A stretch of DNA of 17,903 nt from Amoeboradix gromovi. Taxonomy: Eukaryota > Sanchytriomycota > Sanchytriomycetes > Sanchytriales > Sanchytriaceae. Numbering within the stretch: the first letter of the stretch is position 1; each line of letters starts with the position of its first letter. The notes beneath the pieces were generated by a model. That model worked only from the letters and a program-made list of their open reading frames with translations. It was not told where the DNA came from and did no database searches. Positions 6,901-15,245 of this stretch are shown piece after piece. Both the position numbers and the translations under genes were made by a program. The stretch spans positions 1 to 17,903 of the forward strand of contig JADGIF010000139.1 of assembly GCA_018985225.1 (NCBI GenBank). The letters are read 5' to 3'.

Positions 6901-9547
6901 GTAGTATCATGCACTTGTATGGACCATCCACTTCGAAGAATATGCTATTTTCTTTGTTAATAGAGTATTCGTTCGTTTCTGCATTCAGTATTTGATACTG
7001 ATCGTTGGTAAAATTCTTGTATACCGAATAGTTTAATATTGCAGCAGCGTATGGTATTTTAATTACCTTACCATTTAACAGTGTAACCTCAATCGTGTCT
7101 GGAAATGAACGAGGTAGGCAACACCAAATCCCATCAGTATCCAGTTCTAAACTGAATCCTATATCGTCTACAATTTCATGAGCTCCCTGTATTATCAAAC
7201 TACCAGTATAACATACTATCCCACCCATCTGCATACTAAACCATCTTGAGCCCTTTCTCATCACATACCCATAAAATGAATTCAATATACATTTGTGGGC
7301 CAGCTGTAAACTATCCATAATGATAACCATCTTATTTGCTTCATCTATTGCTCTATGGTCTCCTCCATTGGCGTTCAATAATTTTAATTTAGATTTCCAT
7401 TGCTTCAGACTCGTTTTGTAGTCATATCTGCGATCCCTGAATTCCCTCACTGTATCAATATAAAAAGAGTTTTCTCTTTGGCATACTGTAGATACTTTAT
7501 CAAGCTGTTCAGAGACATAAACTCGATTGTGTAGTTTCTTACTTAATTCAACAACTCGCTGTTTCAATAACTCAGTTTGTTGCTGTTTAGGTAACAGCCT
7601 GTAGAGAACTTTGCGAGAGCCTTCGGCTGTGTCCTTGGGGTTACCACCGATATATTTGATATCTTTGACCGCAAAAGACTCTTTCGAGAGCTGATTCTCG
7701 ATACTATTTATGTATTCCTTGTCAAGAGGATACATTTCACCTCTCCATGTCCAAGTCATATCTCGCTTACATTTATTGTTCTCATCATTATAATCGCATA
7801 GTTGACAATCCCTGTTTTCTACCATTGCGTCCGGTTGCAATCTATTAGTAAGAATGATGTTTGGATACATGGCACCAACATCTAAATGATAAATGAGGGG
7901 GAAATCCTTTTCAATTTTTAACAAAGCTTCCAGCCTTTTATTGGTAGTGTCTATACACGAAGCTAGGTCACCGACCTCGTTTAAACTAACGTTGCATTCG
8001 TTAATTAAGTAAGTTTTAATTGTTGCTTCTAACTCATCTTTCAGTGATTTAATTCTGTTTGGATTCAATTTAAATGGATACTGAAAGTCACTCCTATATA
8101 TACCAGCTTGCAATGCTTCCACATGACCACCAGTGTAGGTTTCACTAAATAGCAGCTTATTGTTGTGGTATTTTCTGTACTGCTCCGTGTGCTTATTAGG
8201 CATTAGAACACCAGCTTTGTAGCTACTTACCATCAGCAAAGACTCACACAAAGTACCACTGCCCTTTCTTAACACATCATCAGGGTTTAAAGGAATAACA
8301 TTACATAGAGAGAATACAAATGGATGAACATATTTCATGTAGAGCATATACGTAGCTACAGCATCCGAAACAGAGTACTGTGCAAGTATTTGAGGGTTGG
8401 AACTAGCATAAGGAGTCATCAACTCAGGATCTAGCTCATCCGGATGATATCCTAATTTGGCCTTTGTAACTGCCTTTAAACCGTGACTCCCGGCTGGCAA
8501 GTAACTGTCTCTTTTAACCCACTTGTAGGCGTCCAAGTGGATTAGCAACTCAGATCTAAACTCATCATTAACACTTTGGAATCCGAATAATTCATACAAG
8601 TTTAAATTGTATAACGCACAACGAGTCTGGACGTAAGGGAAGTCAAACATATCACCATTATAAGTAGTGAATATATGAGGTTTGATATCCAAAATGTGAC
8701 TGATAAATTTCTGTAATAAATTGTGTTCATTTGGTTCATTATAAATTGTGAAGACACCGCCAACACCAATAGTGGGAAAATATTCAAAGTCACTAATGTT
8801 TTGACTAACAATAGATCTGTTGGTAATTAAATAACCCTTTTGATCAACCATGTAGGAGATCATCATAATTTCATCTTTGTCAGCATTTGGGAATTTGAGA
8901 GGTTCCTTGCTGGTCTCTATATCGTAAGCAAACACACGAGGTTCTGGAGGAATTAGTTTTTCAAGAGGATCAATCGAATAGACGTGGGCACTGAGAGATA
9001 TAGAATACCACTTACCAACACGAAAATCAAGATCCATACAAACACGCTGATAGTAGGTAACATCATATTCACGCAGATCTGTTATGTACATCTCACCGCT
9101 CTTTTCACTCTGCTTGTAATCAAAGTGATCAAAATCATCTGTAGCTTGATGAATTCGTACCAAGGACAGCAGTTGCTTGCGAACTTGTTGCATGAGATTG
9201 ACATTCTTAAACACCAACTTAATACACTGTCTCTTTCTACCCTGAAGATGATTTGGCATGTTAAGGTCATTTAAAAATATCTTTGAAATGGACAATAATT
9301 CTTTCTTAAAAGTACGAAGCAGATACTCTTCCACCTCTAAGGACTTATCGTCCTGGAACAGAACTAGAAAATATGGGTTAAAAACATACGTGCAATACAT
9401 ATTCTGACCTTTATCGGTCAGAAAATATAGCCTCAGTGCTGAAAAATCATTTTTCACTACTGTGCGCATGTTTATCAACCATCCCTCGACAGGTTCTTCT
9501 ATTTCCGAATAGCCAAACCGCTGCTCTACAAGAGTAATTGGATCCAT
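3938..9547 (-). CDS. POL2: DNA polymerase epsilon catalytic subunit
   Basis: This is leading-strand replicative polymerase, 1869 residues from the ATG at 9547 (family about 2200-2290). Active exonuclease and polymerase domains come first. Exo I has D209/E211 in FAYDIET, Exo II D299 in TYNGDMFD and Exo III D395 in YSVSDA. Motif A has D556 (LDVGAMYPN), motif B is NSFYGYVMRKGSRW and motif C ELDTDG has D803/D805. The four catalytic-domain Fe-S cysteines are present (581, 584, 593, 689). The second, inactive polymerase half is followed by CysA (1751, 1754, 1780, 1783) and CysB (1814, 1817, 1829, 1831). Longer frames reach 9634, but only via GTG, or an ATG at 9604 that needlessly approaches the UPRT stop. 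Starting at MDPITLVEQRFGYSE leaves a 49-bp gap and fits the conserved N-terminus. The stop TAA lies in TTTAAATAAAC. Confidence 0.98.
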   Translation of the reverse strand: MDPITLVEQRFGYSEIEEPVEGWLINMRTVVKNDFSALRLYFLTDKGQNMYCTYVFNPYFLVLFQDDKSLEVEEYLLRTFKKELLSISKIFLNDLNMPNHLQGRKRQCIKLVFKNVNLMQQVRKQLLSLVRIHQATDDFDHFDYKQSEKSGEMYITDLREYDVTYYQRVCMDLDFRVGKWYSISLSAHVYSIDPLEKLIPPEPRVFAYDIETSKEPLKFPNADKDEIMMISYMVDQKGYLITNRSIVSQNISDFEYFPTIGVGGVFTIYNEPNEHNLLQKFISHILDIKPHIFTTYNGDMFDFPYVQTRCALYNLNLYELFGFQSVNDEFRSELLIHLDAYKWVKRDSYLPAGSHGLKAVTKAKLGYHPDELDPELMTPYASSNPQILAQYSVSDAVATYMLYMKYVHPFVFSLCNVIPLNPDDVLRKGSGTLCESLLMVSSYKAGVLMPNKHTEQYRKYHNNKLLFSETYTGGHVEALQAGIYRSDFQYPFKLNPNRIKSLKDELEATIKTYLINECNVSLNEVGDLASCIDTTNKRLEALLKIEKDFPLIYHLDVGAMYPNIILTNRLQPDAMVENRDCQLCDYNDENNKCKRDMTWTWRGEMYPLDKEYINSIENQLSKESFAVKDIKYIGGNPKDTAEGSRKVLYRLLPKQQQTELLKQRVVELSKKLHNRVYVSEQLDKVSTVCQRENSFYIDTVREFRDRRYDYKTSLKQWKSKLKLLNANGGDHRAIDEANKMVIIMDSLQLAHKCILNSFYGYVMRKGSRWFSMQMGGIVCYTGSLIIQGAHEIVDDIGFSLELDTDGIWCCLPRSFPDTIEVTLLNGKVIKIPYAAAILNYSVYKNFTNDQYQILNAETNEYSINKENSIFFEVDGPYKCMILPASTDKDRLLKKRYVVFNNKNEITELKGFEIKRRGELKLIKEYQSIIFAEYLKGSTLQECYDHIGATSRPFLDILTTQGAFISDDQILDLLSEFKSLSKPLKEYNNQKSTTITTAHRLVELLGIQANSGSLACQFIISKYPLDTPVANRAIPTCLFQCSALIQSQFLVKWCGKCLKLNQMLDWDYYLDRFNSVLLKLIILPCLLQKMKNPLVDVPLPKWVTQSDTKSYMDMSKWMEVSSKRKAADVANSSSTPDVPRKSELPKIRSDYLKYIKNMSNTWLCKYTRSDSAPKSRSSATITHTVLGVNTIQPGVYDIILVDSTVRMVFNRTVYSLDPISTIQSDLLTIKPVTKSIGNVKQTVFMIKCNESEYINMNVKEFLYHAQIPLLVQISELVGTSITVNSKATTIGCDDILNHDNNANINDVLSLSTAFIHCEMNATILVVGVYVNNILSTLLLDSNNNAYPNVLRFKSYDQLLATLKSMLKPARICCYTRNCSQLLLNSISNVLIPCASRSWSFASFNWFNEFTDDLNSLVGSLPDTLADIISTRIKLNVPFNSVGDPLDILYYRYLVATNQLTCSHARDSTSLHSNCASVAGNFRISNPGLYPKSSVVISIKNTFINAAWNYNNSGDGGVDEFKGFIKYYLNKNTRDYIIQHIDRWAHSTIFVNKMVLEIIEEYKIKIMHFIVNTASKIGCRVISMSNDYMILECAIDEFLLTTLRDIPIFKLIEFNVMKTYDVLLYSNELELMGIVNGELEYTMNSLYYLPKEVVPLLEPALMQYFYNVLKNNTSSATAGLTRALRMINEVHRYRSSSVLCTHSEYTVVDVLRVIQNMIRIVNEDVLMEWTMEFNVRSSELTQIGFEMDINVYCSKCSKNVNINMDTLIQHQYKDSIGDMMTCVYCNNMIEMMEIEDKMIELINRQVVKEMEIDMFCNMCQAVMMGYINDDCSCTGNYKRASTVGIKKDIIRDIAGIMKMPILASQIRRLFK

Positions 9548-9596
9548 GTGTTTTACATCGGCTGTTGTGAAAGAAAGGAACAAAAAAAATTTATTT

Positions 9597-10281
<685 letters not shown>

Positions 10282-10329
10282 AGCACGGAGAGTTTCTTAG
10301 AATCTCAAGTAGAAGCAGGTATTGAATTT

Positions 10330-10880
10330 TATAGAATAAATCGTTTATTGAGAATTTTTTTGTATTTTTATACAGTTGTATGACTTTTCGAGATTTCCCC
10401 AATACCTTAAATACTCGATATTTTTCATTTTCATAAGTGGTATACGAAATCAATGGATATCATCCTGAGTATGTCAAATCTAAAGAAATAACCAATAGTT
10501 ACAGTACGCATTCATCAACATTGAGTAACTAGCTCGAATATGGAACAATTAGATGTCTTTCAATGCCTAGAATGAGATTAAAGATTGATAAACCTGTAAA
10601 CTATTATTTGATAATTCTTATGCTACTGGTCTTACCACATGTGCAACAATAGAGATCATATGGTAGCAATAAATATATAGATCAAGTATATACACCCTTA
10701 TTGAACCCCACCTCAAGGTAGCCATAGAGTGAGCAATCACTTTAACGGATTTGCTAGCATTGCTTCTTTCTCAGTGGAAGTTCTTGATTTCTCGGGAATC
10801 AGGACCTTTAACGAGGAGACACTGACAATTCCAAATGGGACATCAAATATAAAAACTGGACTAACATTCTGTAACAACTT
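10330..10880 (+). repeat. Inverted repeat arm 1 (diverged, pairs with 11296-11880)
   Basis: The plus strand here aligns with the reverse complement of 11296-11880 along its whole length, by eye about 65-80% identical with indels. Matching blocks include AATACTCGATATT near 10417, TCTAAAGAAATAAC near 10478, GATGTCTTTCAATGCCTAGA near 10552, the ATAGATCAAGTATA block near 10678 and CAAATATAAAAACTGGACTAAC near 10845. Arm 1 lacks about 70 bp present in arm 2, including the zinc ribbon. The arms flank a ~415-bp centre. Confidence 0.75.
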
Positions 10881-10941
10881 GGAACATTATTTCAGCTTTG
10901 TTAATTTTATGAATTCAAGAGGCGAGTGGACATTCAGCTAG
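10636..10941 (+). pseudogene. TnpB/Fanzor-like C-terminal relic in arm 1
   Basis: In one frame this reads N-R-D-H-M-V-A-I-N-I, stop, I-K-Y-I-H-P-Y, which is colinear with DRDYMAARNIYIKYMCPY in the arm 2 copy. The RuvC-III aspartate is at 10654-10656. The zinc ribbon upstream has been deleted and a single Cys region (TTCAT) remains near 10640. After the tail (FSVEVLDFSG) the frame stays open to a stop at 10939-10941. It is disrupted by stop codons and cannot be functional. Assignment rests on its similarity to the better-preserved copy. Confidence 0.5.
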
Positions 10942-11028
10942 TTGCGGAGTTGACGAGTATAAAAGGAAAATAAATGTTCTGTACAGCTATTCTCTTACTA
11001 TTTCATCCAATCTTTATTTCAAATAAAA

Positions 11029-11217
11029 TATCACTATTACTCTGTAAAAAATAGAATAGATAAGAGTAATGATGTTAGTATAACATTACAAAATGACTCT
11101 AGAAAAAAGTACCGTCTAAGAAAATGCACCTTTTGCTTAGATGCTCAAAGACCTCATATATTTGAACGAGATGCAGGATCTTCTAGTTTTATTTTGAAGA
11201 GGGAATACAATCAATGA
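11029..11217 (+). pseudogene. Possible Fanzor-like zinc ribbon/RuvC-III fragment
   Basis: Between the inverted arms a plus-strand frame is open for 62 codons. It contains RKKYRLRKCTFC (Cys codons at 11125 and 11134) and then HIFERDAGSSSFILKREYN. This resembles the second CxxC pair of a Fanzor/TnpB ribbon followed by the RDxNAxxNI RuvC-III motif, with the candidate Asp codon at 11170. The spacing from the second Cys to RD (11 residues) is longer than typical, and there is no ATG start or first CxxC pair. It could be a coincidence; I list it because it sits inside a cluster of related relics. Confidence 0.3.
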
Positions 11218-11295
11218 AAGAAAATTGGTATAATAGAAGATCTTTTATTAATCATAGCATTTCCTCCGTATGGTGCACCTTTAAAAACGAGTTAG

Positions 11296-11880
11296 TCTAG
11301 TTTTTATATTTGGTGTCCCAAGCGATCCAAAATCCGAACTCTCTTGTTAAAAGTCCAGATTTCCGAGAAAACCGAGAATTTCCACAGAGAAACTCGCAGT
11401 GCTGGATGCTCCGTGACAGTGATTGCTCATGCCTTCACTACCCTGAAGCGGGATTGAATATGGGCACATATACTTGATGTATATGTTCCTTGCTGCCATA
11501 TAGTCTCTATCTTCAAATGACACTTTGTACAGGTTCAGGTTTCTAAGTTGGTTTTCTTAAGATTGCCGCAGCTTGTACATGCATAATGAGTATTAAGATA
11601 TTGCGTTGTTGTACACGCAAGAAATACGAATTATTAAATAAATGGTTAACAGGCTTATTTTTATCGTTGATTCTCTCTAGGCATTGAAAAACATCTAATA
11701 TTTCCATGTTTAGACCAGTTCCTCAACGTTAATGAATGTATACTACAACTATTAGTTATTTCTTTAGAATTGATTTACAATTTGTGAAAATGAAGAATAT
11801 CGAGTGTTTAAGCTATTGGAAAAGTCTTGAAACTATACAAAAATGCATACAAATACGCGATAAATGATTTATTCAAGGAG
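11296..11880 (-). repeat. Inverted repeat arm 2 (pairs with 10330-10880)
   Basis: This is the better-preserved arm. Read on the minus strand it starts near the AATAAATCATTTAT block (around 11865), passes a 54-codon frame from an ATG at 11707 (MEILDVFQCLERIN...), then the TnpB/Fanzor zinc ribbon and tail, and ends near ACTAGACTAAC at about 11296. On the plus strand the outer edge reads MKNIECLSYWKSLE... up to TGA at GATAAATGATTTATT, resembling the 3' end of a host gene. Confidence 0.75.
11347..11579 (-). pseudogene. TnpB/Fanzor-like nuclease C-terminus (zinc ribbon and RuvC-III)
   Basis: The minus strand reads C-T-S-C-G-N-L-K-K from 11579, twelve residue positions, then C-T-K-C, followed after a one-base frameshift by EDRDYMAARNIYIKYM. 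This is the classic OrfB/TnpB zinc ribbon plus RuvC-III signature (CxxCG...CxxC...DRDxNAAxNI). The RuvC-III Asp codon is at 11505-11503. Two lesions are visible: an in-frame TGA at 11537-11535 and the frameshift at about 11515. The tail continues to TAA at 11349-11347 (FSVEILGFLGNLDF, stop). TnpB and its eukaryotic Fanzor relatives are RNA-guided DNA nucleases carried by transposons. Only the C-terminal part is recognisable here, so the copy is dead. Confidence 0.7.
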
Positions 11881-11928
11881 ACAATCGAGCTGTCTTTTCA
11901 TTTTTTAACAAAAGTAGCACAAGATTAA

Positions 11929-12640
11929 CTAGGCAGTTAATTGTTTTTGCTCATCGGTTCCACAACTGTTTGTGAATAAACATTTCCAGTTTTTCGGAAG
12001 AGCTTTTTTTGTTACTAATAGGATTTGTTGTTTTACAATTCGATAAAGCACTTTACAAAGTGTATGCGCACAAGTACAGAAGTAAGACCCTTAAAGGTTT
12101 AGGGAATTATAAAGACAAGCCGCTCACTGGTTTTGGATTCATAGAGCTCATAACCCTTGGGGCTGATAATAATATGGCCTTTAAAACTCCTACCACACTA
12201 AATCATTTTGTGAATTTCTACCTTACTCTCTCCATTTTACGTTTTGGTTCTGCCGGTTGTAATATTTGTCACAAATCTTTATAATTTCTTTAGCTATCTG
12301 AGAGCTTCTCAGTAGTTCTCAACTTAGATTGTTTTGTTCTTTAGCTGTAGCGTCACAAACAAGTTTCAATTGCTACTAGGACCACCATCTTGGGAATCTA
12401 CACTGACTTCTCTATTTCAACTAACTTTGAATTTGGAATCATCATGAATTTCAGACAAGTAGCTGTTTGATTGTCCCAAGAGTGATTTGAATGACTCCAA
12501 CCGCCGGTGTTTTTATTCACTACTTGATGCAAAAACGTAATTGAACATGGCACTACATTTTATATATTTTATTAGACCATGAGATGCGTCGCTTAACGAA
12601 TTCCGATTGGTAGTCATAAAGCACTTACACTCTCGCATGT
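11929..12640 (-). pseudogene. Decayed Fanzor-like nuclease, longer zinc-ribbon type
   Basis: Reading the minus strand across frames gives protein-like segments in the order expected of the Fanzor core. AKEIIKICDKYYNRQNQNVKW (about 12294-12232) resembles the fYN-x-rklrW element. A frameshifted KVEIHKMI leads to CGRSFKGHIIISPKGYELYE (about 12200-12140), then SERLVFII. An open stretch from about 12090 to the TAG at 11931-11929 carries FCTCAHTLCKVLYRIVKQQ (Cys at 12078 and 12072) and NWKCLFTNSCGT (Cys at 11982 and 11964), like the Fanzor ribbon with a long insert between its cysteine pairs. No RD-NAA motif follows. Upstream, 12638-12350 holds further broken frames (from an ATG at 12638, ECKCFMTTNRN, then GLIKYIKCSAMFNYVF) that I cannot assign. 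At least four stops or frameshifts are present. Confidence 0.45.
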
Positions 12641-12852
12641 TTTATCACAACAAATTTAATACAAAGCAGAAAATTCACTGGTTATATTAAGAAATTGTTG
12701 ACTTAACTGAATTTCAGCAGACAAACTAGCAGTTATAAACTATGTTATAAAGGAAAATGATCTAGTCACCGGTATTACAACAATGTTCCTTATGTGATAT
12801 ACTGGCCAATAAGCTAAACAAAACAGTCGATATCAACTAGGGAATAAATCAT
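12641..12852. other. A+T-rich spacer with no visible gene
   Basis: Stops occur in every frame. GTTGACTTAACTGAATTTCAG at 12697-12717 looks like a 21-nt intron but there is no exon frame on either side. I see nothing else. Confidence 0.5.
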
Positions 12853-13998
12853 TTATTTAAGTGTCCCAAGCGATGCAGCCACATAATGTTCATTCGGAAA
12901 CAATTGAGATAATTCCCTCAAATGTCCTACAAATCCTCTTGTTAATTCCAACATCCTGGAGGGCTGACCTGCTTCCTTTGCCTTGAAATGTTTGTAGAAC
13001 GTATCTTTCGGATTCAGTGCCTCAATTTCCGCCGACACTAAAGATCTGTATATGTTTCCTTGAGGCAGTAAGTTAGTCTGGTCAATTTCACTCATGTCAT
13101 ATCCAATATTACCGTGTTGAAATGATTGCCTTTTTGTTGTTCGTTGCATCCCTCTTAAATCGTCTTCTAATACATTCATTAATGGTTCTTCTACATTCAC
13201 TTGGATTCTATAGTCGTATTTGTATCTAGGATTGACTATGTCTAAAGTCATCAACGCATGTTTTTTTGTAACTTCTTTAACGACGACTTTACCCTCTTTG
13301 GTGAGCTTCTCATACTTTCGAACTCTGTACCCCTTAAATATATCATCGGCTATAGTTCTCTCACCTACATGCCGAACCTTGTTGATCTTTTGGTGCCGTA
13401 AATAATGTATTATAGTTTCAAAATCCTTGGGAAAGACTTCCGAAGAGAATTTTCTATACAAAAAAGACTTGCTGTTTGAGTCGTTGAAAAGTATACTCTC
13501 GCTAGCACATGGCGGGAATATTCTGAGGTTGTTGTTTACCAGTAAGCCAAGTCGTCCTTCAATTTCAATGTTATCCAAATGGCTTGGATCTATTTTCTTA
13601 AACGCTTCACAGAATGCATCCATAGTAGCTAAAGTGATATCGTCGCATGTAGGAACTACAGATAATGGATAGCTGTCAGAATTGTCTAGCCAAGTCATTA
13701 AATTATACATTTGTGGAGGTAAATTGCCACGAATGCTCTTATATTCCACTCTCAGTACAGTGTCATCGTCTTCTGTTATTTTAGCAGGTTCCTCTGACGA
13801 CTTTCTGAACTCAGCCATGAACACATCCGCAGGCGGATCTTGCGGAATTCTCCACTCGGAATTATCAGGATCCGCTGGACAGACGTCGTCATTTTCGTAT
13901 TCAATATCAAGCAGCTCGTCAATTGAGTCATTCTCGTTCATAACATCACTGTTACTCTCACTGTTGGCAATGCTTTGTGTTTCCACTTCATTATTCAT
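12853..13998 (-). CDS. CET1: mRNA 5'-triphosphatase, fungal tunnel type (Cet1)
   Basis: This removes the gamma phosphate of nascent mRNA in the first step of capping. The 381-residue protein has an acidic, low-complexity N-terminus (about residues 1-85) and then the triphosphate tunnel metalloenzyme fold. Motif A is IEIEGRL with E145 and E147. A basic segment FKGYRVRKYEKL follows near 221-232. Motif B is YKYDYRIQVNVE (about 259-270). An Arg/Lys-rich strand (RTTKRQSF) and motif C, VSAEIEAL with E324 and E326, complete the metal site. This enzyme type is found in fungi, microsporidia and some protists but not in animals or plants, which use an unrelated cysteine phosphatase. It is shorter than yeast Cet1 (549) because the N-terminal extension is reduced. 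The stop TAA lies in CTTAAATAAATGATTTATT. Confidence 0.88.
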   Translation of the reverse strand: MNNEVETQSIANSESNSDVMNENDSIDELLDIEYENDDVCPADPDNSEWRIPQDPPADVFMAEFRKSSEEPAKITEDDDTVLRVEYKSIRGNLPPQMYNLMTWLDNSDSYPLSVVPTCDDITLATMDAFCEAFKKIDPSHLDNIEIEGRLGLLVNNNLRIFPPCASESILFNDSNSKSFLYRKFSSEVFPKDFETIIHYLRHQKINKVRHVGERTIADDIFKGYRVRKYEKLTKEGKVVVKEVTKKHALMTLDIVNPRYKYDYRIQVNVEEPLMNVLEDDLRGMQRTTKRQSFQHGNIGYDMSEIDQTNLLPQGNIYRSLVSAEIEALNPKDTFYKHFKAKEAGQPSRMLELTRGFVGHLRELSQLFPNEHYVAASLGTLK

Positions 13999-14450
13999 AA
14001 GATGGCACCCACGTTTGAAAAATATCAGTCATCGATTTTAATTATAAAAATTATTTATCGTCATCACATGAAATCTGTCGCTGGAGCATGCTATCTTTCC
14101 AGAGCTTTGTCTAACAATCACGACAGTCAGGATGAAAATAAGGAAATCGCCAACAGGTAACGAATAGGCTCTTCTCAAGGAAATAACTGATGTCTTTTCA
14201 CAATGGGCACTAGGAATTAGGACTGCTGAAGATATTGAAAGCAAATAGAGACCAAATGGCAATATATACCATATTCTTCAAATCCGTGCATGTATATACA
14301 GTCCGCCTCAGGGCACTGGAAGTGTTAGCAACCGGTGTAGCAGAGATTGCAATTGCCACGTTTTCTATGGAAATTCTCGACTCTCTGGTAAATCTGGACT
14401 TTTGTTGAGCCAAATATCTGTTCACTTTAGCCGGAATTTTCAAAACAACG
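13999..14450. other. Divergent spacer between CET1 and WD40 gene
   Basis: These 452 bp hold both promoters. Short frames on either strand (for example 13990-14160 plus and 14038-14262 minus) show no family features. The second half, 14226-14415, is the fourth TnpB/Fanzor-like tail. The remaining part is A+T-rich without visible motifs. Confidence 0.5.
14226..14415 (+). pseudogene. TnpB/Fanzor-like 3' tail (copy 4)
   Basis: From ATAGAGACCAAATGGCA (near 14245) through ATTCTCGACTCTCTGG (near 14376) this aligns with the tail of the 11347-11579 copy (ATAGAGACTATATGGCAGCA... to ATTCTCGGTTTTCTCGG). In one frame it reads FSMEILDSLVNLDF followed by Cys and stop, colinear with FSVEILGFLGNLDF and stop. 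The zinc ribbon is not recognisable and the start of the motif is frameshifted. It ends about 35 bp before the WD40 gene start on the same strand. Confidence 0.5.
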
Positions 14451-15245
14451 ATGAAGCCAATGTCTGTCTTAAGAGGACATTATGGTCCCATAAAAGCAAT
14501 AGATGTACTTTGCGGTAAATTGATATCATTTGGGCTAGATGGGAAGATATTGTCGTGGGATTTAAAAACTAAAAGACCAACGGAATTGTGTACAACTGAT
14601 GAAATAAGATACGCAAAAGTGTGGAACGATAAGTTCATCATTTTGAATAGTCATGCATTCAAGATGATCAAAATAAATGGCGAAGTAGTACATGAAATTG
14701 GCATATTACCATCTGTTTGTAATTTCGATCTTTTTGCAACCACTGCGCTATTTTATAAAAATGAAGAGATATGCTTATTGGACTTGAATACTTTTAATGT
14801 AGTAAATTCGTTGAAACCAGCTTCAGCATGCTCATGTCTAATGATTTTGGAAGAAACTGTGGTTGCGGGATTCGAAGATGGCACTTTGATAATTCATGAC
14901 AAAAATCTAAACCCAGTTCAGTCTGTTAAACATCATGTCGAACCTATAATGGCTCTGTATTCTAGTGGCGGGTATATCTATTCTGGCGGCCCTGATTACT
15001 TTCTGACCAGATACCATTTAAATGAGTGTCACCAAATTTTGCTGCCTTCCAATGGGGTATCCTCGATTGCTATGATTAACGGCAAATTATGGATAGCTGG
15101 ATGGAAAGGTGTATATGTCGTGGATGAGTATGGCAGTCTGTGTAATAATAAATCTATGCAACTGTGTAACTCAATTATATCGCTGGAGAATGCGATATAT
15201 GTTGCAAATGAAGACTCTCGTATATATAAATTCAGTTTATTGTAA
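14451..15245 (+). CDS. WD40-repeat protein
   Basis: This 264-residue protein is a small beta propeller. The first repeat is clear: LRGHYGPIKAIDVL, LISFGLDGKILSWDL. Later blades are weaker (AGFEDGTLIIHDKNLN near 145-160; HHVEPIMALYSSGGYIYSGGPDYFLTRY near 164-190; AIYVANEDSRIYKF at the end). The pattern of an opening L-R-G-H and a central H-x-EPIM...SGG has some likeness to the Asa1/GNB1L family (ASTRA/TTT complex, PIKK assembly), but this is a weak guess and a generic WD40 scaffold is equally possible. It starts at the first ATG, about 35 bp downstream of a TnpB/Fanzor-like tail. Its last 9 bp overlap the convergent SLD5 coding region, and no AATAAA is seen at its stop. Confidence 0.8.
   Translation: MKPMSVLRGHYGPIKAIDVLCGKLISFGLDGKILSWDLKTKRPTELCTTDEIRYAKVWNDKFIILNSHAFKMIKINGEVVHEIGILPSVCNFDLFATTALFYKNEEICLLDLNTFNVVNSLKPASACSCLMILEETVVAGFEDGTLIIHDKNLNPVQSVKHHVEPIMALYSSGGYIYSGGPDYFLTRYHLNECHQILLPSNGVSSIAMINGKLWIAGWKGVYVVDEYGSLCNNKSMQLCNSIISLENAIYVANEDSRIYKFSLL
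15237..15245. other. Convergent coding overlap of WD40 gene and SLD5
   Basis: The plus-strand stop TAA (15243-15245) and minus-strand stop TAA (15239-15237) lie within 9 bp of each other, so each gene's last codons are read on the opposite strand. Mature transcripts of the two genes must overlap antisense. Confidence 0.85.

Noticed and set aside
12009-12284. 91-codon plus-strand frame
   Set aside because: It starts with TTG, has no family features and lies opposite the Fanzor-like relic, whose motifs on the minus strand explain the openness.
12697-12717. GTTGACTTAACTGAATTTCAG as a second short intron
   Set aside because: It has GT, a weak TAAC and AG, but no open or conserved frame on either side; such strings are expected by chance in this A+T-rich DNA.
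11312-12872. Shared GTGTCCCAAGCGAT string between 11312 and the CET1 3' end
   Set aside because: Only 14 bases match and the surroundings differ; too short to call a repeat or recombination site.
13990-14262. Short frames on both strands upstream of CET1
   Set aside because: No family features, starts and stops fall in the promoter region, and the minus-strand frame lies over the element tail.
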